The notes beneath the pieces are model-generated. The model was not told where the DNA came from, ran no database searches, and saw only the letters and a list, made by a program, of their open reading frames with translations. Below are positions 37,242 to 45,803 of a stretch of 64,000 bases of DNA, one piece after another; position 1 is the stretch's first letter; each line of letters opens with the position of its first letter. The translations under genes were made by a program, and so were the position numbers. The stretch is from Hyphomicrobium facile (GTDB taxonomy: Bacteria; Pseudomonadota; Alphaproteobacteria; Rhizobiales; Hyphomicrobiaceae), in assembly GCF_900116175.1 (NCBI RefSeq), contig NZ_FPCH01000003.1, forward strand, positions 372,001 to 436,000, in the 5' to 3' direction.

Positions 37242-39389
37242 ATGCGAGGCTCATCGGTTAAAGGCGTCATGGCTTTCAATCTCGACGGACTTGCCTATAA
37301 CGCTCCTGTTGCAAAGCGGGGTCGCAAGAGAGATGCGACCAGTCCGTATTTCACCACCAGTTCGGATGCGAAGGCCTTCGTGTCCGCACTTGATCAGGTG
37401 GGCATCGTTTCGATCACGGATATTGAGGGCCGCATCGTTCATGCGAACAGCGAATTCTCGCGCATCAGCGGCTACAGCATTGGCGAAGTCGTCGGCAAAG
37501 ACCACTCGATTCTAAATTCCGGGTACCACCCGAAGAAGTTCTGGGCTGATGCCTATGGAAAGCTTCGCAAAGGCGAGACCTGGCGCGCGCCCGTGAAAAA
37601 TCGGGCGAAGGACGGTTCGTTCTATTGGGTCGATTCAATCATCGTTCCGCTCAAGGGCAGAGATCGCCAGAGCAAGGGCTTCCTGTCGTTTCAGATCGAC
37701 ATCACGACTGCCGTCACGCTTCACATGGCACTCCAGGACCGCAACGCCCTGCTGCAAGCCGTGGTCGACAGCTTCCCCGGCGGCCTCACAGTCTTCGACC
37801 GCGACCTTCGCCTAATCCTCTGCAACAGCAAGCAGCGGGAGCTGCTCGAATATCCGGATTCACTTTTCGAGAACGCTCCCCCAACGCTGGAAGAGCTTTA
37901 CCGCTTCAACGCCAATCGCGGAGAATACGGGCCGGGGGATGCCGAGGAACAGGTGCTCACTCGTCTCGAACTCGCGCGCAAGGGCGAGACACATATCTTC
38001 GAGCGGCAACGACCCAACGGAACCTACCTTGAGATTCGCGGCACGGCATTGCCCGGCGGCGGGTTCGTGACTGCCCACCTCGATGTGACTGAGCGGAAGC
38101 GGTATCAGGAGACCATCGGGCGGCTTGCGCACCAGGATGTTCTGACGGGCCTGCCGAACCGCGCCCTTTTTCAAGAACGCATCCGGGTCGGTCTAAAGCA
38201 GGTCCAGAACGGCTCGTCCTTGGCGCTTCATTGTCTGGACCTCGACCGGTTCAAGTCCGTCAACGACACGCTCGGTCACCCCATCGGAGATTCTCTATTG
38301 GTCGCCGTGGCCGAAAGGCTACGGGCCGAGATCAGGGAAACCGATACGGTCGCGCGACTCGGCGGCGATGAATTCGCAATCATTCAAATGGCCCCCCGAT
38401 CAATCGAAGAAATCGAGGCTCTTGCAAAGCGGATCATTGCCGCCTTCGCCGAGCCGTTCGTTCTCGAAGAGAATACGGTCTCGATCGGAACGAGCATCGG
38501 AATTGCCGTCGCACCGTCCGACGGCATCGAAGTCGGCCAGCTGATGATGAACGCGGACATGGCTCTTTACCGGACCAAATCGCTCGGTAGAGGCACATTT
38601 GGTTTCTTCGAACACTCGATGCATGAACGATTGCAGACGCGGCACCAAATCATCATGGGGCTGCGCGAGGCGATCGCGAACAGCAAATTCGAGCTTCACT
38701 ATCAGCCGATCGTGAACGTCAAAACGCGCAGGATTGTGGGCTGCGAAGCATTGATACGCTGGTCGCATCCGGTGAGGGGGCTCATTCCGGCCTCCGAATT
38801 CATTCCAATCGCCGAAGAATGCGGGTTGATTGGGCAGATCGGTGATTGGGTGCTGAAAACGGCATGCGCCGAGGCGAGCCTCTGGCCCGACGACATCTGG
38901 GTCGCGGTCAATATTTCCCCTGCCCAGTTCCGCGGCCAGGATCTCGTAGATAAGGTTACGAACGCTTGCAGAGGGCTTCCCCTCTCGCGTCTCATCCTCG
39001 AGATTACAGAGACGCTCCTCATGAAGGATCGGGACGTTGCATCGGACACGCTCGAGCGTTTGCGCAAAATGGGCGTCCGATTTGCGATCGATGACTTCGG
39101 GACGGGCTTCTCTTCGCTCAGCTATCTACAGAGCTTTCCGTTCGATAAAATCAAAATCGATCGCTCGTTCGTCTCCGCGGTCGCGAACGTCAAGCGGTCT
39201 GCGACCCTGCGGCGATCCATTATCCAGCTCGGCTACAATCTCGGCATGACGAGCGTCGGCGAAGGCGTCGAAACCGAACAACAGCTCGATCGTTTGCGGG
39301 CCGAAGGGTGCGTAGAGGCGCAAGGCTTTCTCTTTTCCCGGGCCGTGCCTGCCGCAAAGCTTCGCACGCTGTTCTCGAAGCCTCTTTGA
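37242..39389 (+). CDS. PAS-GGDEF-EAL cyclic-di-GMP turnover protein
   Basis: 715 residues, no membrane segment. The order is PAS (IVSITDIEGRIVHANSEFSRISGYS, then a PAC segment NRAKDGSFYWVDSIIVPLK), a second PAS-like region (LLQAVVDSFPGGLTVFDRD), GGDEF and EAL. The cyclase signature is an intact GGDEF in ARLGGDEFAII, preceded five residues earlier by an R-x-x-D inhibitory site (RETD). The phosphodiesterase has EALIRW, DDFGTGFSSL and the KIDRSFV loop. Both activities look possible; which dominates cannot be read. RBS GGGGCGG precedes ATG 37242. Confidence 0.93.
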   Translation: MRGSSVKGVMAFNLDGLAYNAPVAKRGRKRDATSPYFTTSSDAKAFVSALDQVGIVSITDIEGRIVHANSEFSRISGYSIGEVVGKDHSILNSGYHPKKFWADAYGKLRKGETWRAPVKNRAKDGSFYWVDSIIVPLKGRDRQSKGFLSFQIDITTAVTLHMALQDRNALLQAVVDSFPGGLTVFDRDLRLILCNSKQRELLEYPDSLFENAPPTLEELYRFNANRGEYGPGDAEEQVLTRLELARKGETHIFERQRPNGTYLEIRGTALPGGGFVTAHLDVTERKRYQETIGRLAHQDVLTGLPNRALFQERIRVGLKQVQNGSSLALHCLDLDRFKSVNDTLGHPIGDSLLVAVAERLRAEIRETDTVARLGGDEFAIIQMAPRSIEEIEALAKRIIAAFAEPFVLEENTVSIGTSIGIAVAPSDGIEVGQLMMNADMALYRTKSLGRGTFGFFEHSMHERLQTRHQIIMGLREAIANSKFELHYQPIVNVKTRRIVGCEALIRWSHPVRGLIPASEFIPIAEECGLIGQIGDWVLKTACAEASLWPDDIWVAVNISPAQFRGQDLVDKVTNACRGLPLSRLILEITETLLMKDRDVASDTLERLRKMGVRFAIDDFGTGFSSLSYLQSFPFDKIKIDRSFVSAVANVKRSATLRRSIIQLGYNLGMTSVGEGVETEQQLDRLRAEGCVEAQGFLFSRAVPAAKLRTLFSKPL

Positions 39390-39445
39390 AGACTTATGTG
39401 CTCCGTGCGTCCCACCACTTCGATATCATCCGAGAGAACTGACCT

Positions 39446-40312
39446 GTGTTTAGGGCGCTGCTAAAGATTTCGGAACCACGGCGGTCGTCGGTACCGCGAA
39501 CGCGGATTTCCAACGAACCGGACGAAGGCAACGCGCTTTTCGAAGCGCTCATCTGTGAATTTCATTGGACGGCACTACAGATCGGGGGCATCGCGGCTTG
39601 CATGAATGCAGCGCTTGCTCTTGGACGCACCTGGACTCTTCGATCGTGCAGCAACTTGGTCCCCGTCGAGCCGCCAATTATCAACGTCGCGCTACGGGCG
39701 TGGCAGGAGATCGGGATTTCCGGCGAACTCGCCGCATCGATCAGCAAGATCTATTTCGATTTGTTGGACGCCAAGAAGCTCGCGATACCGCTGATAGACC
39801 AGGCCGGCGCCTTTTCCGGATCAGGCGTATCGCTCGCGAAGCTCGAGCAAATTACAGCGCTGTGGCGGAAGCTGGCGGAGGACTGCAAAATTGCGGTGCG
39901 CCGACTTGAACCTGAGACACGCTGGCGCTTCAACGGCGTCTACACCGGCAACGCGCTCATTCTCAGCAAATTCTTGCAGGAAGCGCAGTCAGGCTCGTAC
40001 GGTTGCGTCAATCAATTCGGGGAAGCCGCCATCCCTGTTTTGCCGCAACGCCGCAAGACACCGAGATATGTCCTGCTGCAACCATGCAAGATCAGCGACA
40101 AAGTTGGCAGCTCCATTGCCTTTGCACGCGATATCTCGAAGAGCGGCATCGGCCTGGATTGCGAGCGGGATCTCGCATTGAAGGAGCGGGTTCTCGTCGA
40201 ACTTCGCAGCGGTCAAAAACTGAAGGGGACTGTCGTCTGGTCTCGTAACAAGCGGGTCAGCGTACAATTCGACGAGCCGTTGACCGACGGCGACCCATTG
40301 ATAGCGCGTTGA
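39446..40312 (+). CDS. protein with a ~190-residue unknown N-terminal region and a C-terminal PilZ domain
   Basis: 288 residues from GTG 39446. The C-terminal ~90 residues are PilZ: R-x-x-x-R in RRKTPRY and D-x-S-x-x-G in ARDISKSGIGLD, then GTVVWSRNKRVSVQF. The first ~190 residues are mostly helical (ISGELAASISKIYFDLLDAKKLAIPLIDQAG, LEQITALWRKLAEDCKIAVRRL) and I recognise no family. It follows the GGDEF-EAL gene by 56 bases and is probably transcribed with it, which suggests a dedicated effector. Confidence 0.75.
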   Translation: MFRALLKISEPRRSSVPRTRISNEPDEGNALFEALICEFHWTALQIGGIAACMNAALALGRTWTLRSCSNLVPVEPPIINVALRAWQEIGISGELAASISKIYFDLLDAKKLAIPLIDQAGAFSGSGVSLAKLEQITALWRKLAEDCKIAVRRLEPETRWRFNGVYTGNALILSKFLQEAQSGSYGCVNQFGEAAIPVLPQRRKTPRYVLLQPCKISDKVGSSIAFARDISKSGIGLDCERDLALKERVLVELRSGQKLKGTVVWSRNKRVSVQFDEPLTDGDPLIAR

Positions 40313-40344
40313 GCGTTCTTCTTTAGAGATTTGGGCCGGGGGCT

Positions 40345-41457
40345 CTATTCGTCGGCGACAATACGATTGCGGCCGCCGGCCTTTGCTTCGTAAAGCTTGG
40401 AGTCGGCGCGATCCAAGAGAGCATAGCAATCCTCGCCAGGGCGTAATTCTGCGACGCCGAATGACGCGGTGACCTTGCCGATCGGCTGGCCCGTTCTGTG
40501 GTGCATCCATTTCTTGTTTTCAAGCTCTCCCCGGATCTGTTCACCGAGGTTCTTCGCACCTTCAAGCCTGGTTTGCGGCAATAGTATAATGAACTCTTCA
40601 CCGCCATAGCGAGCTGCCGTATCGCGGCCCTTGATATTTTTCGAGAGAAGCTCGGCGAACCGTCTCAATATCTCGTCACCCACGGCATGCCCGAACGAGT
40701 CGTTGATCCGCTTGAAATGATCGACGTCGGCCATGATCAATGAGAGTGAGCCCTTCGTTTCATTCGCGGTGCCGACCTCTTTCGGAAGGTGGATCTCCAA
40801 CCAATGCCGGTTTTTCAGCGACGTGACGGCATCAAGCATTCCCAATTTATGGCTATCGCTAAGGCTAACCCTTAGCTTTTCGATTTGCTGTTGCGATTGC
40901 TGTAAGCGCGTATTGAGGTCACGCACTTCATTCTGAACTTTCTTGTTCTCGCTGATCAGCATCTGGATTATCGACCGGACGCGTTCGGGCGACGTCGACG
41001 ATACGAGCGTGTTGCTGACCTTCGTCAGGGAGTCTGAATGCGTTCCGCTCAGCTCGAGATGCTCCTTCAGCAGGCGCATTACTGAAAAGACTTCGTCGTC
41101 CAGTTCCTGTCCGACTTTCTCGAGACGCTCCGACAGCCGCTCGTCAACTTCCTTATCTGCAGCAAATCCGCCGCGGAAAAACTGAACAGCCCCCCAAGCG
41201 AAAGACATGCATCCCGCCGTGACAGCTCCAAACAAGATAGCAAGGGCAAACGGATGAGAACCTAGCCGCACGATGCGGCCTCGCGAATCCACTTCAGCAA
41301 TTTGCCAAGAAACGTCCGACCAGCTCGATATCGCGGTAACGTCGATCTGCGTGTGCATCAGCAGATGCCACAGCAGAAAGGTTGAACAGATTGCTGCGAT
41401 ACTGCCCAACATGATGATGGCGGACGAAGGCAATTGTTTAAGTGCAGATGCGCTCAT
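40345..41457 (-). CDS. membrane-bound diguanylate cyclase (GGEEF)
   Basis: 370 residues from ATG 41457; an upstream ATG at 41532 would add 25 residues. Two membrane helices (about 12-33 and 72-92) enclose a short extracytoplasmic loop. A coiled coil (VQNEVRDLNTRLQQSQQQIEKL) then leads to the cyclase domain with DVDHFKRINDSFGHAVGDEILRRF and active-site GGEEF. The inhibitory site position reads KGRD, so the canonical R-x-x-D is absent and product inhibition at that site may be weak. It makes c-di-GMP at the inner membrane. Confidence 0.9.
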   Translation of the reverse strand: MSASALKQLPSSAIIMLGSIAAICSTFLLWHLLMHTQIDVTAISSWSDVSWQIAEVDSRGRIVRLGSHPFALAILFGAVTAGCMSFAWGAVQFFRGGFAADKEVDERLSERLEKVGQELDDEVFSVMRLLKEHLELSGTHSDSLTKVSNTLVSSTSPERVRSIIQMLISENKKVQNEVRDLNTRLQQSQQQIEKLRVSLSDSHKLGMLDAVTSLKNRHWLEIHLPKEVGTANETKGSLSLIMADVDHFKRINDSFGHAVGDEILRRFAELLSKNIKGRDTAARYGGEEFIILLPQTRLEGAKNLGEQIRGELENKKWMHHRTGQPIGKVTASFGVAELRPGEDCYALLDRADSKLYEAKAGGRNRIVADE

Positions 41458-41768
41458 AATCTTGCTCAGCTCTAAAGTGGCGAGGGGATTAGTCTCGCTG
41501 AAAAGAACATCTGCCTGAGATTTATTGCACATCCGGTTTCCAAGCGGAAACCTTGGGCAGATTTAGTGACGATCCGCCTGGCGACGGAATTTTTCCCGAT
41601 ATCACCAAGCGAGGAATGACTAACGACGCTCCACGCAATGGAACGCATGGCGCAGCCTACGGACCATGAGTCGCCCGCAGGCGCAATACTCTTATTGATT
41701 ATTTATGTGATTACACAAAGAGCTACGGCTTGCAAAACGCAATTAATGGTCTTTGGACGCACGCTAGT
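41458..41768. other. 311-base gap between fliQ and the diguanylate cyclase gene
   Basis: Except for the possible 25-codon extension of the cyclase, no gene is supported. The part next to fliQ (about 41690-41760) is AT-rich and may hold the fliQ transcript end and the cyclase promoter. Confidence 0.4.
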
Positions 41769-42038
41769 TCACTTAAAGCCAAGCGCGATTCTCAGATAAA
41801 GCTGCTCAGTGAACACCTTTAACAAGTTGCCACTGTAGCTACCGGTCAGCAGGAGGATCAGAAAGCCCGCGATGATTTTCGGGACGAATGTCAGCGTCAT
41901 TTCTTGAATTTGGGTCAGCGCCTGAATGAACGCGACGCCTACGCCAATTACCATGGCAGAGCCGACGACGGGCCCTGCCAATACAATGGTCAGCCAGATC
42001 GCTTGCTGGACGATTTGAAGCGCATCACCTTCCGTCAT
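41769..42038 (-). CDS. fliQ: Flagellar export gate protein FliQ
   Basis: 89 residues with two hydrophobic helices and the family pattern MTEGDALQIVQQAIWLTIVLAGPVVGSAMVIGVGVAFIQALTQIQEMTLTFVPK-like order (key residues GVxVAxxQALTQIQEMTLTFVPK). It overlaps flgD by 4 bases and is the last gene of the rem-led run. FliQ joins FliP and FliR in the export pore. Confidence 0.96.
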   Translation of the reverse strand: MTEGDALQIVQQAIWLTIVLAGPVVGSAMVIGVGVAFIQALTQIQEMTLTFVPKIIAGFLILLLTGSYSGNLLKVFTEQLYLRIALGFK

Positions 42039-42442
42039 GTCATCGGGAAGCCTATCGTTACTCCGGCCGCGATCGGCACTTCCTTGCCGGTGGTCAGAAT
42101 AGCTGTGGAGCCGGAAGAATCGATCCGAACAGATTGGATCACACCCGTTGTGCCATCCGGGGCCTTCAACGTCAGCCCAATCATGGTGCTGGCTTGAGAG
42201 ATATTCGAGTTTACGAGGAGCTGATCGAGCTTGGAGTTCGTGTTGATGGCTTGCTCGACGCTCGAAAACTGAGCGATCTGCGTCATGTACTGTGTCGAGT
42301 CCGTTGGATTCAGGGGGTCCTGATTCTTCAACTGGGCGATCATCAGCTTCAAGAAATCATTGTAATTGAGCGTGTTTGACTTTCCTGCCGCCTGGGTGGC
42401 GGTTTGAGCGGTCGTGCCGCTGGTCGACGAAACGGCTGTCAT
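42035..42442 (-). CDS. flgD: Flagellar hook cap protein FlgD (short form)
   Basis: 135 residues with the N-terminal FlgD core NYNDFLKLMIAQLKNQDPLNPTD followed by QYMTQIAQFSSVEQAINTN. The C-terminal domains of the enterobacterial ~230-residue protein are missing, as in rhizobial FlgD. It caps the growing hook. Overlaps of 4 bases couple it to flbT and fliQ. Confidence 0.94.
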   Translation of the reverse strand: MTAVSSTSGTTAQTATQAAGKSNTLNYNDFLKLMIAQLKNQDPLNPTDSTQYMTQIAQFSSVEQAINTNSKLDQLLVNSNISQASTMIGLTLKAPDGTTGVIQSVRIDSSGSTAILTTGKEVPIAAGVTIGFPMT

Positions 42443-42855
42443 GCGACCTCCTTGCTCTGTTCCTCAGTGTTCAATAGCGCCGCCTCTTGCGGAAGCAGCG
42501 ATCTGACTTTCTTCAAAGCTTCGAACGGGCGATCGTTATCGAGCAAATCCGCGGTGTCGAGCAGACCCTGCCTTAGAATCCTATCGCTGATACTGCCGAG
42601 CAGATTGGCTACGGATTCCCGCGCCATCGTTTGCGCCTTCATGTGCAATGAGGGGTCGATCAGCATCATCTGGATCATGAAGTACAATTGCTTGAACGGC
42701 GTTGTCGTATCCTCGGGCTTCATCACATGCTGCTCGAGAAGGAAAATGACGTCGTTCATGAGCTCGATGCTGACCTTCCGGTCGACGCGCAGGACTCCGC
42801 CGTTGACGAAGAGCCGCTCACCGGCACGCAGGGTAATTTTCAAGCCGCCGGCCAT
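42439..42855 (-). CDS. flbT: Flagellin synthesis regulator FlbT
   Basis: 138 residues from ATG 42855, which overlaps the flaF stop as TGATG. The pattern ITLRAGERLFVNGGVLRVDRKVSIELMNDVIFLLEQHVM and FKQLYFMIQMMLIDP is diagnostic. In Caulobacter FlbT binds the flagellin mRNA leader and blocks its translation or stability; alphaproteobacterial homologues vary in sign. The flagellin gene here has a stem-loop leader. Confidence 0.95.
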   Translation of the reverse strand: MAGGLKITLRAGERLFVNGGVLRVDRKVSIELMNDVIFLLEQHVMKPEDTTTPFKQLYFMIQMMLIDPSLHMKAQTMARESVANLLGSISDRILRQGLLDTADLLDNDRPFEALKKVRSLLPQEAALLNTEEQSKEVA

Positions 42856-43199
42856 CACAACCCTTCCGCGATGACATTCGAGACGTCGATCAGCCCCGCA
42901 AAATTCCGCGAGTTGCCTTTGCTGATCGCATCGGCTTCCTTGAGCATCCAAATGCCGATCGAGATCAGACCCGCCCGGACTTCATCCGGCAACCCATTTT
43001 CGGGCTTCGCGAGATCATCGAGGAAAAAGCTCCAAAGCCGATTGAGAAAGAAAATGGCATCGATCGCTTCACGCGACTGCGGTCCTGCCTTTTCTGCCGT
43101 CCTTAGGAGTGCAACCGACTGCTCGATGGCCAGCCGCTCGTTCTCGCGTTGCCGGCTGCCGGATTCACTCAACGTCTCTTCGTATGAGAACTTGTACAT
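42855..43199 (-). CDS. flaF: Flagellin synthesis regulator FlaF
   Basis: 114 residues: SGSRQRENERLAIEQSVALLRTAEKAGP and DAIFFLNRLWSFFLDDLAKPENGLP are the FlaF signature. FlaF promotes flagellin secretion or translation and counteracts FlbT. It lies 41 bases after flgL and is coupled to flbT. Confidence 0.95.
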   Translation of the reverse strand: MYKFSYEETLSESGSRQRENERLAIEQSVALLRTAEKAGPQSREAIDAIFFLNRLWSFFLDDLAKPENGLPDEVRAGLISIGIWMLKEADAISKGNSRNFAGLIDVSNVIAEGL

Positions 43200-43240
43200 C
43201 TTCTGCCTTCCGGAAGCCTGATATTAGATGCTGCCTAAGC

Positions 43241-44296
43241 TCACGTGAGATAGTCCATGATGGTGAGATTGTTCAGCTTGTTGGTGATCGAGTACGCCGC
43301 TTGAAGCGCCGTCGAAATTTCTGAAAGCTTCGTCGAGATGGCGGCCGGATCGACTTGCTCGAGGTTGTCGATAGATTTCGTGAGGAAATCGATCTGCGAG
43401 CCGATCTGGTCGTTCGAGTCGGAAACGCGCTTCTGCGTTACGCCAAGATACGATTGGACCTGAGTAAGTCCGCCCGTTGCGTTGGCGACGAGATCTCGCG
43501 CCTTCGATACGATGACTTGCTGAGTTCCGCTTCCGAGATTGCCGAAGCCGAGGCCCGCAAACATCACAAAAGCTTGGGTCAACGAGCGGAAATTGGCGTC
43601 GTTTGCGGTTACCGAAGTATTGGCGATTTCGGTTCGCGAAATCCTGCTGCTTACTGCTTTGTCGGACGCACCCGACCACGTGCTCGACCAGCTCGAAGCG
43701 GTGAACAGGGCAGCGAACTCGTTATCGAGAAAATCCTGCATGTCCGAGGGCGAGATATTGGCCGCTGCGGGATCACTCGGATTAAAGCCAAACTTCGTGA
43801 CGAACGCATTCGTAACTGCCTGTTGCGCAGCTGACGGAGGCGATCCGAAGAAATCGTCCATCGGTTTGACGTCAGAGTTGATGCCAGCAAAAAGATACTG
43901 CCCGTCAAGCGACGAATTGAGCTGGTCCTGAAGTGTTTGCATGCCGGCCTGGGCCGCTTGAAGGAGGGTCTCGGGCGACGTCGATGCCGAGCCACCGCTG
44001 ACCAAGGCCGACAGGAACGACGATGTGCTTTTCGCTACGGTCTGCAATGCGGATTGCGAAGCTTCCATCCGACTCAGAACGAGGTTGTTCGAATTCTTGA
44101 TAGCCTCGATCTGTTCGAGATCCTGCCGCATGGAAACACTGACGCCTGTGGTCGCGCCAAGAGTTACTCCGACGTCGGCATGCCTTCCGGTCGCCAACTC
44201 CTTTTGAACATCGACGAGTTGCGACTGCAGGCGAGCCATCGAACGACGAGTCTCATCCGTTAGGCCAGCCGACGATATGAATGATGCTGTGATCAT
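43241..44296 (-). CDS. flgL: Hook-filament junction protein FlgL
   Basis: 351 residues from ATG 44296, four bases after the flgK stop. It begins ITASFISSAGLTDETRRSMARLQSQLVDVQKELATGRHADVG and ends with a flagellin-like C-terminal helix (TKLSEISTALQAAYSITNKLNNLTIMDYL). It joins FlgK to the filament. The variable centre is about 200 residues. Confidence 0.94.
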   Translation of the reverse strand: MITASFISSAGLTDETRRSMARLQSQLVDVQKELATGRHADVGVTLGATTGVSVSMRQDLEQIEAIKNSNNLVLSRMEASQSALQTVAKSTSSFLSALVSGGSASTSPETLLQAAQAGMQTLQDQLNSSLDGQYLFAGINSDVKPMDDFFGSPPSAAQQAVTNAFVTKFGFNPSDPAAANISPSDMQDFLDNEFAALFTASSWSSTWSGASDKAVSSRISRTEIANTSVTANDANFRSLTQAFVMFAGLGFGNLGSGTQQVIVSKARDLVANATGGLTQVQSYLGVTQKRVSDSNDQIGSQIDFLTKSIDNLEQVDPAAISTKLSEISTALQAAYSITNKLNNLTIMDYLT

Positions 44297-44300
44297 GATG

Positions 44301-45773
44301 TTAGTTGATCGACTGTAGGAGGGTTGCAAGCATGTTATCGACCGTATTTATCAGCCGCGAAGAGGCCTGGAAGGTGCGTTCCAGGTCGAGAAGGTTGGTC
44401 ATCTCTTCGTCCAAGCTCACGCCTGTTTCCCTCGAGAGCGCGGAACTCGCCCGGTCGGCCAGGGTTTGCCGGGACTCGGCTTCGGAGCTTGCCGATTGTC
44501 TCAGCGCTTCGAGCCATGCCACGGAAGATTTTGCGTAATCGGAGACGGATACCGTTTGCGGCAGCTGGGACGAAGCGTCGAACGAGCGTGACGCGGTGAG
44601 ACTCGCAATCAACTGCTGAATTCGATCCGTGTAGGATGCAGCTCCCGTAGAGTTGTACGTATAAGCTGCGTTTCCAGCGATGCCACCGTCTCGCACAAGC
44701 TGCGCGTTTCCGCCTTGCGAAGGGTCGACAGCCGAATTGATTTTGATCGAGCCCGCGAGGCCTGCGATGACCGTTCCCGATGCCGGAATTGCCGGCCCAC
44801 CACCGTACGTAAATAGACCTGCTGCGGCCGGAAGCGTCGGCGTTGCGGATTGATCGGTCTCGGCGGTCGCTTCGATCAAGCCGCGAGCGATCTCATCGAG
44901 CTGGCTCTGATAGGTCCGCGTAATGTTGTCCCTGACGTCGACAAGGCCCGCGAGCTTGCCGGAACTGATCGACATCGTGTGCGGCGTGCCCGCGATCGGA
45001 ACCCCGTCCGCGTATATCGGAGACCCGACAGAACTCGGCGAAAGATTGGACGTTGGAGCGAACGTGACCTGGCGCGCGGTTTTATCAAATAGCGTGACGC
45101 CGCTGTCGGTATAGATCGCCATATCGCCGCCGGCGCGCGAAACGGTGCGTATGCCGACTTCCGTCGACAACTGCTTCAGGACGGCATCGCGCTGATCGAG
45201 GACGTCCGTGATGTCTGCGCCGCTGCTCGTTCCTTTCACGATGCTCTGATTGAGCTTCTCGAATTGAGCGAGCAGATTGTTGACGTTGGAGACCGACGTC
45301 GCAATGTCGGAATCGGCCTGATTTCGGATATTCGTTACGGTCTGGGTGGCGGAATTGAGAGCCGTTGCCAACGACTGGGCCGCCGAGACGACTGTCGCTG
45401 CAACGGCACCATTCTGAGGCGCAGCCGAATAGTTTTGTAGCGCCGAATTCAGTTTGGAGATGAGAGCCGCGGGCGAGCTCTCAGAGTCTGTGTCTCCGAC
45501 CGTGTTCTCAAGCCGGTCGAGCGCCGAGTTGACCACGGTTTGTGTCTGATTACTGGCATTCGCGCTCAAATAAGTATCAAGCAGAAGCTTGTTTGCAGTC
45601 CGCGATATGCCAGCAACGCTGACGCCGCCGCCCCCTACCGTGACGACGTTTGCGATCTTACGCGTCGCGTCGGAATCGTTTACGCGCGCAATATTCTGCG
45701 AGACTACCGAGATTTGCTCAGAAACCGTCGACAGACTTGAACGCGCGTTGCCGATACTCTGTGTAAGCGTCAT
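44301..45773 (-). CDS. flgK: Hook-associated protein FlgK
   Basis: 490 residues from ATG 45773; a TTG directly before it gives no advantage. N-terminal rod-type motif QSIGNARSSLSTVSEQISVVSQNIARVND, and a C-terminal EEMTNLLDLERTFQASSRLINTVDNMLATLLQSIN, the paired helices of the axial-protein family. It starts 30 bases after flgE. Confidence 0.95.
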   Translation of the reverse strand: MTLTQSIGNARSSLSTVSEQISVVSQNIARVNDSDATRKIANVVTVGGGGVSVAGISRTANKLLLDTYLSANASNQTQTVVNSALDRLENTVGDTDSESSPAALISKLNSALQNYSAAPQNGAVAATVVSAAQSLATALNSATQTVTNIRNQADSDIATSVSNVNNLLAQFEKLNQSIVKGTSSGADITDVLDQRDAVLKQLSTEVGIRTVSRAGGDMAIYTDSGVTLFDKTARQVTFAPTSNLSPSSVGSPIYADGVPIAGTPHTMSISSGKLAGLVDVRDNITRTYQSQLDEIARGLIEATAETDQSATPTLPAAAGLFTYGGGPAIPASGTVIAGLAGSIKINSAVDPSQGGNAQLVRDGGIAGNAAYTYNSTGAASYTDRIQQLIASLTASRSFDASSQLPQTVSVSDYAKSSVAWLEALRQSASSEAESRQTLADRASSALSRETGVSLDEEMTNLLDLERTFQASSRLINTVDNMLATLLQSIN

Positions 45774-45803
45774 CAATAGGACCTTTGGCTATTTCACTTC
45801 ACG

